Positions 22,462-36,055 are shown, numbered from the stretch's first letter. The stretch is DNA of 64,000 nucleotides from Butyriboletus loyo (GCA_038093515.1 JBBPSI010000066.1:56237-120236); one strand, 5' to 3'. Numbers and translations: made by a program. Notes: generated from the letters alone by a model not told the origin.

Positions 22462-25400
22462 ATGCCTCCAAAGAATAAAGGGAAGAAAGCTAAGGGCAAC
22501 GATGACGATTACTGGTCAGCCTACCGCGATCGATCTACCGGAGGATCACAGCTGAGCATCTAAACGGTATAGGGACAAGGCTGGCCAATCTGTCGAGCAA
22601 AACAGTCTTGCAACAGAAAAGATCGGCGACTCTGATGCGGACAATGCCCTAAAGGCCAATGAAAAACCTAGTTATTCTGCATTCAGCGCCCTCTCAATGC
22701 AAGACGATGGCCCGCCGGAGGTGGACGAGAACGAAGACTTTGGAGGTCTCATGGTGCGTTTGCAGTTCACATTCGAATTCCATTACAACTGTCGTACCAT
22801 CGCGCAGTCTGCCATAAAAGCTTCGACAACGAAGGGAAAGAAGGACAAGAAGAAGGCTAAGAAGGTGCAAGATTTCGACGAACCCCTTGATGAAGAACCA
22901 GCAGCTGTCGTGGAGAAGGCATCAGTGGAAATGACCGCGGAGGATCTTGCTGACGAGGAGTGGGGTCCTTCGAAAGACAAGGGCAAGAAAGGTAAAAAGG
23001 GCAATGAGAAGAAAGGAAAGGCACAAAATAAAGATGAGGAGTTGGCCCAGGGTAATATCTCTGTTCTCTCACTTTGAACTTGAATTCATTACAGTCCGCA
23101 GACGAGCCTGCTCCTACAGTCTCCTCCGCCCCTCAGCCATCAGGTACTGAGCCTCAAGAAGATGGAGATAATGACGCAGACGAGGATGCAGACGCTGGTC
23201 CGAAGATCCTCACCAAAAAGGAAAAGGAGAAGCTCAAGAAGGAACGTGAAAAGGTCGTTTTGCTAGACTTTGTTCTCTCAGTGCACGTCTGACCCGATCC
23301 AGGCCAAGAAAAAGGCTCAGGCAGAGGCAAAGAAAACTGTTTCTGCAGCAGAAGCAGCCCCCACTGATACTACTACGACCACGGTCTCGGTTTCAGCACC
23401 CTCCGAATCAAAGGAAGAGAAGGTTGAGGAGGATGAAGGCGATGGCCAGGATGGCGGAGGAGCGGGTGCGAAGAAAAAGAAGAAGAAGAAGGGTAAAAAG
23501 GACGAAGATACATCGGTACCAGCATCGGTACCAGCCCCGATCATGAACAAAAAGAAAGGCGGCATAAGTGCGCTGAGAGCGATGATGGAGGAAAAGAAGA
23601 GGTTAGAAGAGGAAGCGAGGCTAAGAGAGGAAGAAGAGAGACGGCGCATCGAGGAAGAAGAAAGGCAGGCAGAGGAGGAGGCGAGGAGAAAGGAAGAGGA
23701 GAAACAGAGGAAGAAAGAGAAAGAAAAGGTACGTCTCGAGATGCGGTACATGTCACTATCTTTCTCATCCAATGGAGTAGATAAAACGCGAGTTGGCCAA
23801 GAAAGAGGGTCGCCTACTGACGAAAAAGCAAAAGGACGAAAAGGCTATTGCTGAACGACGCAGACAAGCACTCATTGCTTCCGGAGTGCAGATCGAAGGT
23901 TTGCAACAGTCGTCCGGGGTACCCTTCGCTGGTAAAAAAGTAACTTATGGTTCCCGCAAAAAGAAGGGGCCCTTGAACAAAGACTCGACTCCTGCATCCC
24001 CCGCTCCAGAATCAAGACCGCTGAGTCCTGCCCCTGTCACTACATCTCTATCTCCAGCCCCTGCTCCAGCAGAGCTTCCCAATAAAGTTGATGATGTCAA
24101 GGATGAGTGGGACGCTAGTAGTGCGGAGGAGGATACCGGTGCTGCACCAGCGTCTGCCGTCAAGGATGAGTGGGACGCGTCAAGCGAGAACGAAGAGAGC
24201 GCACCGCCTCCGCCTTCTCAGACCAAGCCTACCAATGCACCTGCCGTTCTTCCTACACCTACACCTTCCCAGCGCGTGAAAGGACCACCCCATGGTCTGT
24301 GTGTTTTGTCGTCTTTCATCTCCATATTTATTAAATTACTCCAGCATCGCTCGCTAATGGGACAATAAACAAACCCCAAGCGGTGCAAGGATCCGTTTCA
24401 AAGCCCCACGCAGATGACGCAGAGGAATCATCATCAGAAGAGTCATCTTCAGATGACTCTTCCGAAGACGACTCGGAAGACGATTTAGAGGACAGCTCTG
24501 AAGAGTCAAGCGATGGCATGACGAAGGCACAACGTCTAGCTGCACAGAAGAAGGCGGAAGCCGCCGAACGTAGGGCAAAAGCACACGAGGCTGCACTTGC
24601 TGCGAGTAGCAAGGATAACCTACGCAGTCCGATCTGTTGTATCCTGGGTCACGTTGACACTGGTAAGACCAAATTGCTTGACAAGGTTAGGATATCTGGT
24701 CTCTTCATTCCATGATTCTCACATGATCGACCCAGATCCGGCAAACAAACGTGCAAGAGGGCGAGGCCGGTGGTATCACACAACAAATTGGTGCAACATA
24801 CTTCCCTATTGACGCTATCAAAACCAAGACGGCGGTGTTAAACAAGGTCTGTAGTTGGTTGTTGTTGTCCCTTCTTTTTAACAGTGAGATACAGGATGGG
24901 AATCTAGAATACAAAGTTCCAGGCTTGCTTATAATTGATACTCCTGGTCACGAATCATTCACGAATCTGCGCACTCGTGGAAGCTCACTTTGCAATATCG
25001 CCATTCTCGTCGTTGATATCATGGTAAATTTCCTTACTGATATGCGGAAATGCGCTCACGATCGACCGGCAGCATGGTCTCGAACCACAAACGCTCGAGT
25101 CCCTCCGCTTACTCAGAGATCGTAAGACTCCTTTCATCGTCGCCCTTAATAAGGTAATGTTCCGTCTACTTGATATACCTACTACTTCTCAATTTTGTCC
25201 AGATCGATCGTATGTTCGGATGGGAGGCAACTCCCGATGGTGCATTTCAAGAATCACTGGCCAAACAGAAGAGATCTGTGCAGCGCGAGTTCGAGGATCG
25301 TGTCCAGAAGACCATACTTGCCTTTGCTGAGCAAGGCCTGAATGCTGTGCTCTACTACGAGAACAAGAACTTCGCTCGAAATGTCTCAGTCGTCCCCACT

Positions 25401-26936
25401 TCCGCTATCACCGGGGAAGGAGTACCAGACATGATCATGCTTTTGGTCAATCTAACTCAACAACGGATGAGCGATCGCCTCATGTACCTATCAGAACTAG
25501 AGTGTACGGTATTGGAAGTCAAGGTCATCGAAGGTCTAGGAACTACCATCGATGTTGTCCTTTCTAATGGTATTCTGCGCGAGGGTGACAAAATTGTTGT
25601 CTGCGGTCTCAATGGCCCTATTGTCACTCAAGTTCGCGCACTACTCACGCCCCAGCCTCTGCGCGAGCTACGTGTAAAGGTGTGTGGCTGCCCACAACAC
25701 CAAACCGTTCTCGCTAACTTTTACATCATTTGTAGTCTGCTTACGTGCATCATAAGGAGGTAAAGGCAGCGCTTGGCGTTAAAATTTCTGCCACCGATCT
25801 TGAGAAGGCTATCGCTGGTTCACGACTTTTGGTTGTCGGCCCTGACGAGGATGAGGAAGACCTTATGGAGGAAGTCATGTCTGACCTTACCTCCCTACTG
25901 AACTCCATCGATAAATCGGGACGTGGTGTTTCCGTACAAGCAAGCACACTGGGTTCACTTGAAGCCCTCCTCGACTTCTTGAAGGTCAGTAAGATTCCTG
26001 TGTCGGGTATCAACATTGGTCCCATCCACAAGAAAGACATTATGCGCGCGGCAACTATGCTTGAGAAAGCCAAAGAGCTTGCCGTTATTCTTGCCTTTGA
26101 TGTTTCTGTCGACAAGGATGCCGAGAGGTTGGCGGAGGAGATGGGCATCAGGATATTCAAAGGTTTGCATTAGGCTGGATTTTACATGATCTCACTGACA
26201 CTTGTGCAGCTGATATCATCTACCACCTGTTTGACGCATTCACCGCATACAACAACGAAATAATGGAGGCAAAGCGCCGAGACGCCGCGCCACAAGCAGT
26301 CTGGCCCTGTCGCTTGAAGACCATCGCTGCATTCTGCAAACGAGACCCCATAATTCTGGGTGTGGATATTCTGGATGGCTCATTGCGGGTTGGTACGCCC
26401 ATCTGCGTTGTGAAGGTCGACCCCACTACCCAGAAGAGGGACATTATTGACCTCGGGAAGATGTAAGTCACAGCAACAAAGATATTGGTCCCGAATGAGC
26501 CCTCACGGAATACATGTATAGAACATCGTTGGAGATTAATCATAAGCCACACGATGTAAGCCACGAGTTGTCTAGCGTTCCTCAGTATGATCGATGTTGT
26601 CATTCCAGATTGTCAAGAAATCGCAGACGGGTGGGGGGGTGGCCGTCAAGATTGAGCATGCAGTGTATCAATCGGCCAAGATGTTCGGCCGCCATTTCGA
26701 CGATAAAGACGAGCTTCTCAGCCACATCACGAGACAGAGTATCGATGTTCTCAAGGTAAGACATTCGAGTGACGGACGTTTTCATTCTGATACAGTCTTT
26801 TTAGTCGTCATTCAAGACCGATGTCTCCAACGAAGAGTGGCTTCTTATAAAAGCATTGAAACAGGTACGCCCCAGTCTTTCCGACGGGCTCCCGTCGTTT
26901 GACAACTTGACACAATAGCGTCTGAACATCCCATGA
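22462..26936 (+). CDS. FUN12: Translation initiation factor eIF5B
   Basis: eIF5B is the universal translational GTPase (IF2 homologue) that joins the 60S and 40S subunits at the start codon. The start is [12 protein letters not shown]. The first half is a charged, low-complexity N-terminus with Lys-rich blocks, Glu/Arg coiled coil (about 23560-23730), two copies of VKDEWDASS (about 24097 and 24160) and a Ser/Asp/Glu run near 24420. The G domain follows with [12 protein letters not shown] (G1), [12 protein letters not shown] (G2), DTPGHESF (G3), NKID (G4) and SAIT (G5). Domain II begins near [15 protein letters not shown]. Domains III and IV follow, with [18 protein letters not shown] and a final KALKQRLNIP. 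About ten short GT-AG introns are needed. The stop is TGA at 26934-26936. Confidence 0.95.
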
Positions 26937-27074
26937 AGCGGCGTGTGACCTATAACCCTGCCTGCTTCACCTAAGGACGGAGTTACAAATACACGCATCC
27001 ACTGTATTTATATCGCATATCATCCGATTCCCAATGTCAACTCCCGATTTTCTCTGGAAATTTTTCCCTCTGAA

Positions 27075-29515
27075 ATGTCCTTTCCGTCGAGCACCGATGG
27101 CCACGAAACCATTCAGAACGACAAAGAACAAGCCTCTACTGAAGATCAAGATGCTTTGCAATTGGTAATACGCCATTCGGGACGATGGGATGACCTTGCG
27201 GGATGATGCGCTAAGGCAATACTGGTAATCGGTAACGTCGGCTTACAATGGCGAATTAGAAAGGGCTGCGGGTATCCCTGATTGCAGACTCTGAGGACTT
27301 TGACATGCGCTTCGCAAATCTTAGCACCCTCCGAGGAAGATGCATCAGGGATTGAGATCATACCGCTTGAACCTGAACAGCGCTCATACCTGCGTAGGGA
27401 AGCCCCAGTATCGCCCTGTTATTACCGCTCCTCCGGGAGCAATACATGTGTAGCTGACTGTTATTCACCTTGCTTTTTTAGAGTCAACTCGGGTACAAGC
27501 AGGTGAGTGATATTTTGCTTATCACTCACGTTCGCTGAGCATGTGACAATGTATACTCTAGCAACTTCATCGCAGCTGGCATCTTATCGACAATTTTGCC
27601 GCAAGTTTTGTAGCTCTGAACTTCATCGGAGGTGTTCGGTATGGACTGCTCGCTGATCACAAGCATATTTACGGACAATAATTCATACTTTCAGTTCGTT
27701 CTTGTTCCTTGGGTTGTTGGCGGGAGGTCCTGCTGCGATATGGTATTAATTCTGAAACGCTTTGGCAAGCTTATCTTAAATCCCTCTGTAGGTCATCCTA
27801 CTTCGTTACGATCATCTTTATGGTCATAACTGCTGCCATTCTCGCGGAAATCTGTTCGGCATTGCCACTCAGCGGTTCCATCTATATTTGGGCGGCTGAA
27901 AGTGCTGGTTCAAAATATGCGAGATTTTTCGGCTTTTTGGTCGCTTGGTGGTCTTGCACGGCATGGATAACTTTTACTGCAAGCAATTGTCAAGTGAGCC
28001 TGGCATCCATTCAAGGGAACTCAGATTAGAATCATTTTCATTGACAGACAACCTCCAACTACATTGTTTCCCAGTTGGCTGTCTGGGAAATCGACTTCCC
28101 TGGCGGTGTTGATAACAATAACATCAAATGGCGCGCTTTCATCTGGATACTCTCGGAGTTGGTGCTATTGGTTTCTGTGGCTATCAACTACCTCCCTCCC
28201 AGACTCTATTCTGGCGTTTTCAAGTTTTCGATCGCGTTGTTCATGCTTGACTTTTTCTTATGTCTTATTTGGCTTCCGATTGGCGTCTCGAAAACGTACG
28301 GCTTCCGGTCGGCGTCCGATGTGTTCACAATGACTTGTGCGTCAGCATCAGGTAAAATATATCGTAGCCGCTGACCCACACTTGACTAGACAATGGCACT
28401 GGGGCTCCTGCTGGATGGAACTGGCTCTTATCCTTGTGCGTCGTTTATTTATCCTCCGATCTGTTCAGTGGTTTGATCAAGGTCAATTGATAGCCTCTTC
28501 ACTGCCGGAACCCTGACTGGATTCGATGCATCGGGTCACATTGCTGAAGAAACTAAAAATGCCAGGTACATACACCTTGATGACGACACTACTACCCTTG
28601 GCTCATTTATTTTTCAGTGTCATTGCAGCCAAAGGCATTCTATCGAGTGCCATCGCAACAGGGGTGCTCGGTTTCATTACCACCATCCTGTTCTTGTTCT
28701 GCACACCGGACCTCGACACAGTATTTGCTCTTAATGCCCCACAACCATTTGTCCAAATCTATGCACTGGCGCTGGGCAAGAAAGCCAGTATCTTCATGAC
28801 GATTCTGGCTGTCATTGGTCTCATAATGGTGTGAAAACACGTCCCCAGTTCACGTTCTTGATCACTGAGACTGGTATTCCATAGAACACAACGGTAGCGA
28901 TCGTCGCTTCGTCGCGTCTGGTGTTCGCCGTCGCTCGTGACGGTGTGCTTCCTTTATCTGGATGGATTGGAAAAATCGACGAACAAGGACAACCCCGCAA
29001 CGCGGTTACTGTTATCTTTGCCGTTGCCGCAGCTCTCCTGTGCACGATCTTGCCCAGTCAAGTCGCATTCACGTCGTTGGTGTCGGCCGGTGCTGTTCCA
29101 ACCATCGCAGCATACGGACTCATCGCCCTACTGCGACTTTTTGTGACCCCAGACCGATTCCAGTCTTCTCGGTTCAGACTTGGCAGATACGCGAAACCGT
29201 TCTATGTTTGCGCAGTCGTTTTCAACGCGCTTATATTTTGTGTAAGTATTCGCGTGGCCGTGATAAATGTTCATAAGCGCTCATCTTAACCCAAGGTCGA
29301 CATCTCTCCATTTTACTTCCCGGTTACTGCGCAGACGTTCAACTTTGTGAGCGATCATCCCGCTCGGTGCATCTTGAAGCTGACGTGGTATTGTGGAGGC
29401 TATCGTCATCTTCGGAGCTATTTCTATCTTTGCTCTCCTCAGTTGGTACTTCACACCTGAGGACAAGTGGTTGAGGCAGGGTCAGATTCTCGAGGCCTTG
29501 GAAAGGATTGATTGA
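27075..29515 (+). CDS. APC-superfamily amino acid/choline-type permease
   Basis: This is a plasma-membrane or vacuolar transporter of the amino acid-polyamine-organocation superfamily, closest in look to fungal GABA/choline permeases (Uga4/Hnm1 type). Twelve hydrophobic stretches can be traced, for example FAASFVALNFIGG, VITAAILAEICSALPLSGS, FFGFLVAWWSCTAWITF, AATGVL-type helices near 28650 and ALLCTILPSQVAFTSL. The family loop TAGTLTGFDASGHIAEET and the SSRLVFAVARDGVLPLS motif are clear. The hydrophilic N-terminus (MSFPSSTDGHE) is joined to LGYKQ-QLHRSW through an unusually long first intron (27165-27481, 317 nt). At least eight other short introns occur. It ends WYFTPEDKWLRQ, 58 bp from the opposed ICP55 stop. 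The substrate cannot be assigned. Confidence 0.87.
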
Positions 29516-29573
29516 GAATGCATAAAATTTGCTCAAGGTTAGACTAGATGAGATATTGACACCATAAGACATC

Positions 29574-31880
29574 CTAGAGTGGGTGTAGTCCCAATTGACC
29601 TTGACATGCCCCTTCTACGTCTACAATCTAAATGGTAACAAATAACTTTATTGTTGATCCGAGTGGCAGTGGAGAAGAGACCGACCTCTTTGGGAGCGGC
29701 GACACTTAGGACTACTGGATGATCCTTTCCGACGAGTACCTCATCCTGTGGAGATATAAGCACGGAACGTGTCACGGTGAACAAGATATAGTCACGGACC
29801 TCGATCCGGATGCCCATGTTGTGGAATACCTTTGGAAATTGCGGTACCGGAGGTACGTAAATACCTGGAGAAATAAGCGTCAGAAACAAAGGCGTGAATA
29901 GGAGCCGAGCGCATCAACCTGGCTCCACGGTGATTACCATCCCCGCCTTCAAGCTAATAACATGCGGTGTTTTTGTTCAGTGAATAAAGTTGATACGCCA
30001 CTCAGATAAATTCAAACTTACCGGTCTCCGCGAGCAAGGTGAGCTGACTCGTGTAAATCTAGGTTCCACATCTAAGTCCCCGTCGAATGTTCCGCGTTCA
30101 AGACATACCTATTCCGATCGGATGGCTTAGGAAATGTGGGTACAATACCCTTTCCAAATCTCCTGTGTGAAGGTTGAATCCGATTTGGTTTAACTCGGTT
30201 CGCAGGAGGTCACAAGACTTGTAGTGAAGTTGGTGTAGACTGAGTTCAGCAGATTCTGTACACAGAGATATGAGGGATTTCTGGGCATCCAAGACAGCCG
30301 TGTAGAGTTCCTTTTGGGGCGCACTAAACACCCCGGAGGCAGGATAGGTGCGTGCTAAACGATCAACGGTTAGAGTGAGGTACGGACGTCCAAAGGATCC
30401 GAGATCTGACTGATATCTGAAGCATAGCCACTGGGGTACCTCAGCATGACGACGGGAGGGATCAATTGCTGTGTACTAACTTGTATTCGCACCCCGCATC
30501 CATCAGGACCATCTCACCGTCCTGGACCATTTGATTGTTAGAGGTATAGTGTATTATGAGCGCATTGGGTCTAAAAAGGAAGTCAACCCAGTAATCGCAA
30601 AAGGATAAATTTGACTGATACCCTGATGCAACAACAGGTACGTATGCTAATCGCTGTGATCCGGCGAGACAACACAGATATTCAAAATGAGCTGCGATTG
30701 CACTTTCGGATATCCCAGGGCGAGTAAATCGCATGGTCTACAAAGGAAAAATGCCCGTCGGCACCCACGGTTTTCGGCACGGTGAACAAATTGACCTTGG
30801 CGAGAGAACGTCCACTAATGTCCGCAGCAGCCCGCATGACCTCCTGTTCTCGCTCGCTCTTGATGGCTCGGAGCTTGGCGACATGTGGTGCCAAGTGGTG
30901 CCTCCGTGAAGCTGCCAAAGATTCCACAACTGTCTCGTATTCTGATTTGGGCTGCACAGGCGGAGAAAGATAGCGTAGTAAAGACTTGGCGGTCCGCGGA
31001 GACCGCTTGGATAATGAGTTGGGCATTTCGATGTAAATGTTGGAGTAGAGGCTAGCTAGTGACTTTAGTCGACTAGGGAAGCTTTGTATAGACATAGCAT
31101 CGTCTGCTTTAAATATGCTCAAAGCATCGTTGAAGCTCGTCCTGAGAATCGAAGGGTTGTTAGCGACTTTACCAGTAGCATCCGCTCGTCGCAGTACCTG
31201 GCACCCTCCCACTTTTCTTTGAGAGAATCCTTGCCGTTAGAGAACAAAGTCATTCGATAGCCACGTGAAGTAGAAGTTTTCTCTAGTCATTGGTTTCGGT
31301 ATGACACTAATCTGATGTCTCAACCCAGCTCACCGAGGATGACGGCTGCGTCTGGCTCTTCGAAGCCTGTAAGGTACCAAAAGTCGGACGCCTGACGGAA
31401 CTTGTAACTGGATAGCGTTCAACATGGTTAGTAAGCCGAGTCACAGAGTCAACCTACAATATGTCTGAAGAAGACATTAGAAGCCTAGAGGGTGACCGTA
31501 GACAGTGCTACGTACTCCCACTCATGTACTTGATCGGGGCGGCGACTGAGACCACGATGGAATCGTTGGGAAGGTCCTCCATCAACTGTCTGCGTCGCCG
31601 TTCATACTCCTCGACGGGTATTCCGGGCGTCAGCTCATGTGGTCTCACTAGATTTTTGCTGGGCTCAGCGTGCCGCGACGTGTGACCGCGGGATGAGCTC
31701 ACAGAGGTGGGGGTGCGACTGAAAGAGCGGTTGGCCATAGTTTGAGGGTTTGAGCTCGCCGTCGAGGGAGGCCTCGGTAGCAAATGCGCGCAGGCGACGT
31801 GTGGACCGAAGGGCGGCCCCAGTTACTAGTACGGGGCGTTGCAGCACACGCCGGGCTCGGAAGGACATTAGCGTCATCAA
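29574..31880 (-). CDS. ICP55: Mitochondrial intermediate-cleaving peptidase ICP55 (M24, Xaa-Pro aminopeptidase 3)
   Basis: ICP55 trims one N-terminal residue from imported mitochondrial proteins after MPP cleavage, stabilising them under the N-end rule. The start region reads MMTLMSFRARRVLQRP, an Arg-rich, acid-free mitochondrial presequence. The aminopeptidase-P N-terminal domain follows (ELTPGIPVEEYERRRRQLME, SDFWYLTGFEEPDAA). The M24 pita-bread domain has MDAGCEY, GYASDITRTYP (metal-binding Asp residues, the second formed across introns), HPIGIDLHES (His), TVEPGIYVPP (Glu) and NMGIRIED (Glu). The final exon encodes IVDVEGACQGQLG after an intron, as in related enzymes. Many short introns. 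It shares a 144-bp divergent promoter with the lipase gene at 32025. Confidence 0.9.
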
Positions 31881-32024
31881 TTGAGGTATTTTATTTAATT
31901 ACTTTCTGATGTTAACCGCGGGAAAATAATGATTGACATAATCACAGGCGAAGTGCTTGGCTTCGACCGTCGCGTTGTACGGTCATGAACTCGTCGCCCC
32001 ACTGGGCCTCATTTCGTACTCATA
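31881..32024. promoter_or_regulatory. Bidirectional promoter between ICP55 and lipase gene
   Basis: 144 bp separate the opposed start codons. An A/T-rich patch (about 31885-31935) lies close to the ICP55 side. Confidence 0.5.
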
Positions 32025-34603
32025 ATGTGTTGTGACTGGGAAAGATACGGCAGACGCGGTGTCGACGTCGCGACCGCAATGACCGCCCTCGCTTTTTCTG
32101 CAGTAAAGGGAACGACCAGGCTCGGGGTGCTCTTTCTTTCCCTATTCTCCTGCCAATCATCACCACTGATACCGCTCCAGTTCTCTCTCGTTCGCAACGT
32201 GGCATCCAGCACAGTCGTAGCTACCGCCTTAGCCTTCGATGATACCATTCTCGGTCGCAAGCAAGTCATGGCTCCCGTCGTTGAGGGTGCCGTCTCGAGT
32301 GCAATCGACTTTGCAGAAACACTGACACTTGCTCCGATATACCTGGGGGAGTGCATCTCCTCCGCCTCTCTTCGCGCTGCCCACAGCTCCATTGATATCC
32401 TTTCCATCATATTCCCCGGGAGTAGTGAGGCATCGTTTTCATTAGGTCCATTCATTGATCTCGTGAAGAGGGAGTGGGACAACCCCACTCCAAGTCACAT
32501 TATACCAATCAAGAAGTATGGCATCACGGAAGTCGCTCGAGCTCTCATCGCTTGGGTTGCACTCCAGGGAGTTACCCAAGAACATCACGAATCACGATGG
32601 TCCCCTCACCTTCGCGAGGTCGAGGTACATAGTCCCACAGCCGGCCCTCAGCTAAAACGTGTTCCATCTCGTATCCGTGTCACCTCGGACCTCATATTCC
32701 CAGGGCATCGTGGTCAACTCATATCTGCTGATATCGGCGAAGCACCAACAACTACCCATTCAAGACAACGATCTGCAAGCGTACTTTCTCGGCTGTCTGT
32801 GTCATCTGTAGCGTCGTCATGGTGGAGGGACGCGCGACCTGATCACTGCCCGAAATCGACGGAGGAGGTGAAAATGAACTTGAGACGATTTTCCAAAATG
32901 GTCCTCGCAGGATATGGCGGAGCTAGCCTTTTGTTTTTTGGGGTCTCACCGTTGTTTGCCTCTCCGTCTGCTCGTGCGAAACCACCTACGGTATCCAATG
33001 AGAAGGAGGCCGAGGAGGCACAACTAGAGAAGGCCATCAACGATGCTGAAGCCGAAATGGAAGGTACATCCGGAACTTTACCCCCTCCGTTGGAAGACAA
33101 TATAGAGTATTCGTGGTGGGATATCTTACTAGGAAAGCATGACAAAGAAATATTTGAACGATCGGTACACGGTGGACGCCCAGACGCTCAAAATGTGCAG
33201 AGTCGTATGCGCGCTACTGCCGTGATTGGCATTGAGCGCCAGATGCCCAGATTCTGGGTACTTACCGATCACGATCGTCGTCAGGTCGTTCTCGTCCTTC
33301 GTGGTGTGTACATCTTTTTGGGGCACAGTTAACGAACATTTGACGAAGCTCGTGGGAATAGGTACAATGTCCCTGAACGAGTTAGCAGTCGACTTGACGT
33401 GTGAACCCGTGGATTTTGAGCCGGCATCATCCAGTACCTTGGCAGACGATCATTCTTCCGAGGTCAAGGTTCCATTCCCAGAGTCAGGGTGGTGTCACAG
33501 TCGTAGGCGATCTTCGTTATTGTCGTCGGCAGTTCAACGTCCACGATACCATGTCCACGGTGGTATGCTCCGCATGGCTCGGGTGATGGGAGAGATCGGG
33601 AAGCCGGTACATCTTGCTGTAATGGATGCTCTGAGCCGGAACTCGGATTATGGTTCGTAAACTTGGCAGTTCATCGATATTAAGGCCACTATATTTCTGA
33701 TGTATATATTTTTTAATCTCACGGAGCAGAACTCATCCTCTGTGGACACTCCCTCGGAGCTGGCGTAGCCGCCCTCTTGGCTCTGGTGAGTAATATATAT
33801 TATGAGATGTCTAGTTCGTACTCAACCGCTATGAAGATGTGGGCGGATTCAACTACATGCCTTACTGTCCCATCAAGCGGACTTCCGGTTGATCGCCCTG
33901 TGTCTGTGTACTGTATAGCACCACCGTACGTTGAGTTTATTGATGTTTCACATGTCATCTTACATCTGATCGCCCAGATGTCTCACTGATGCAGACTTGA
34001 GTCGCCTGGCGTCCAAGTTAATCGTCTCTTTTGTCTATTCGGATGACGTTGTATCTCGACTGTCGTTGGGTTCTATGCGTGATATCCGCAATGCGGCTTT
34101 GTGGCTCTGCGAGGCGAACGACAATGGTGGACGGGAAGGATACTCTGTCGTAACGCATCGCACGAGTCAATGGAAGAGTGGAGGAGGCTCCTCTGAGGAT
34201 ATACATTGGGTGAGCGCCTTCGCCTTCATCAAGTTTCATTGGAGTTTCTTAATCATTATTTCGTGCATGGTCTCAAAGTTTCTGGCGACGAGGAAAACAC
34301 TTGAAGCAAACATGCAGATGGCAGATTTGTATCCCCCAGGTCGCGTTTTTTGGGCTCGTAGAGACGGAGATTTACCCCACTCGCAAAGAGTGTCATCTGT
34401 GGGCTCCGACAAGGAAGCGGCAAAAGTTAGACTGTTTGAGGTACTGGACAACGAGAAAGTCTTCTCGCAGATCGTATTTTCCAAGAACATGCTTAGGTAT
34501 GTCATTTTGTTCTGACTATCTTCTTTTACTTTGTTAAGGTCTTGGCTTTCGCAGCGCCCATCTACCCCATCGTTATGATCAAGTTCTACACGAACTGCTA
34601 TAA
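32025..34603 (+). CDS. Class 3 lipase, sn1-diacylglycerol-lipase-like
   Basis: This alpha/beta hydrolase resembles sn1-specific diacylglycerol lipases, membrane enzymes that release a fatty acid from diacylglycerol. The long first exon (32025-33303) has an N-terminal region without known domains and a hydrophobic segment around VLAGYGGASLLFFGVSPLF that may be membrane-inserted. The catalytic region starts with RRQVVLVLRGTMSLNELAVDL (split by the 33304-33361 intron), VHGGMLRMARV and the nucleophile elbow GHSLGAGVAALLAL (GxSxG Ser). A later Asp-containing strand, SFVYSDDVVSRLSLGSMRDI, fits the family's active-site Asp. The C-terminal catalytic His is probably in the last exon (SAHLPHRYDQ). Stop is TAA at 34601-34603. 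The start could lie further upstream in an undetected exon. Confidence 0.82.
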
Positions 34604-35483
34604 GATGAACTTAGCGACGTCCGGACCGGAGCTTACATTAATTAGCCAACAGTGAGCATGTCATATCCTTGATACCTCACAACGAACACTTGCTTGTTTA
34701 TAATCACCTGTAATCACCTGCATCTACCCGTTCGTTTGTATCCGATAGGCCAACACCGTAGCACTACAAAGTGTTTCATACTGCCTGGTTGCACATTGCA
34801 CACAAAACTCCCATCCGATTACATGGGAGGTTAGCCGCGGAAATATTCCCCACGACCGAGAGAGTTAGTTCCCAACTGCCATATGCTTTATCCCCATGCC
34901 GGGCGACGGCCCGTTGTGGCGCGTAGCGGAGTGGGTGGTGCTCTCCAGAGATCCGACCTGAAATTTAATCATTATTGCAAGTGGTTTTTGCTGAATCCTC
35001 GTGCTGTGTAACCGTTTTGGGGTTACAGATCCTAGGGTCAAATCCGAAACTATCCGAGGCTAGCATGGAGTGTATGAATCCCATGATGATGTACGGCAGA
35101 ACCGCGATACCTCCGGATCCGAGATCTGTCTGACCTTGCGTCAATGTGTTCAAGTTTACGGATCTGCAACTCAAATGGACCAACATCAGAGACAACAAAA
35201 ATGCTCGCCTTGCAAATTCAGATTTGGAGAGTGAACGTCCTTTGTTTGCTATTTGAGCGAATGGATAACTGAGATGTACCAAAATATGGTGGTATTGCTT
35301 CTAACAGGAAAGCTAGACCAAAATTCCCTAGGTGTGGCGTGCTTCTTCACAGGCACGATGCACGCAGACGAAACCCTCACACGCAAGGTGATGACATGTG
35401 AACCGAGACTGCATTTCTTCACGGACGCACGGGGAAGTGTTGGAGTGTGAATGACCGGGTGAAATACGACCATGTGCAAGCGC
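34604..35483. other. Intergenic stretch without recognised gene
   Basis: This 880-bp interval lies between the lipase stop and the SPT4 stop. It contains open minus-strand frames of 105 codons (34965-35282) and 76 codons (35249-35479) and a 65-codon plus frame; none is recognisable. A short tandem duplication of TAATCACCTG occurs near 34700. Confidence 0.4.
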
Positions 35484-35939
35484 TCAATCTTGGTCTGTTT
35501 GATCCCTTGGTCGGTACTTGATCCCTCGACTCTCTAGTTCGACCTCGACATCTTCTGGAACACGTCCCTTGACTCGCACGGCGTACATGCCTCGGACGTA
35601 CTTGGCTGGATGGGGGATATCAGCCCACGACCAAAATGATGCAAACTGACGTACACGTTCTCTGCCAGCGTGCTACCCAACTGGATTCGGGGTCAATGAC
35701 AGCTATGATTCCATCAAAGTATGTCGTGGTGCAGACTGTGATGCGGTCAGGAGACCCTTTCATCTGGGCAAGGGAGCAGTCGAGTGAACGTCACGAGAGG
35801 TATTTTCAACACGCACTTGCATGATCTCTTCGCAATTCGGACAACCGTTCTTTCGAAAGTCCATGGGGTGCTGAATTATTGAGCAGAGCAAGCAGGCTCT
35901 GAGCTGTTTTGATTTTGCCTGTGATGGGATCGTGGCCAT
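35484..35939 (-). CDS. SPT4: Transcription elongation factor SPT4
   Basis: Spt4 is the small zinc-binding partner of Spt5 in DSIF, the elongation factor clamped on RNA polymerase II. Three exons (35939-35817, 35763-35655, 35605-35484) total 354 nt and encode 117 residues, the same length as human SPT4. Seen are the zinc ligands in LRACLLCS and CPNCEE, MKGSPDRITVCTTTYFDGI, the conserved DPESSWVARWQR and KYVRGMYAVRVKGRVP, and SRGIKYRPRD near the end. The upstream in-frame methionine at 35978 is not needed; the start at 35937-35939 (MATIPSQAKSKQ) fits the family. It is head-to-head with the BIG1-like gene. Confidence 0.95.
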
Positions 35940-36055
35940 GGTGTTGACCGTGTTCGTCAAAGAACGAGGGCACATCAATACTTTGCGCTTACATAAGCTC
36001 TGTGTAATGGTGGAGTTGGTGACTCGCTCGGAGCTGTTACTTACTACCGACTACG
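35940..36055. promoter_or_regulatory. Bidirectional promoter between SPT4 and BIG1-like gene
   Basis: Only 116 bp separate the two opposed start codons, so both genes must use overlapping control sequence. No TATA box is evident. Confidence 0.55.

Noticed and set aside
34900..34975. tRNA-like A-box around GTAGCGGAGTGGG
   Set aside because: No matching B-box or acceptor stem within tRNA distance.
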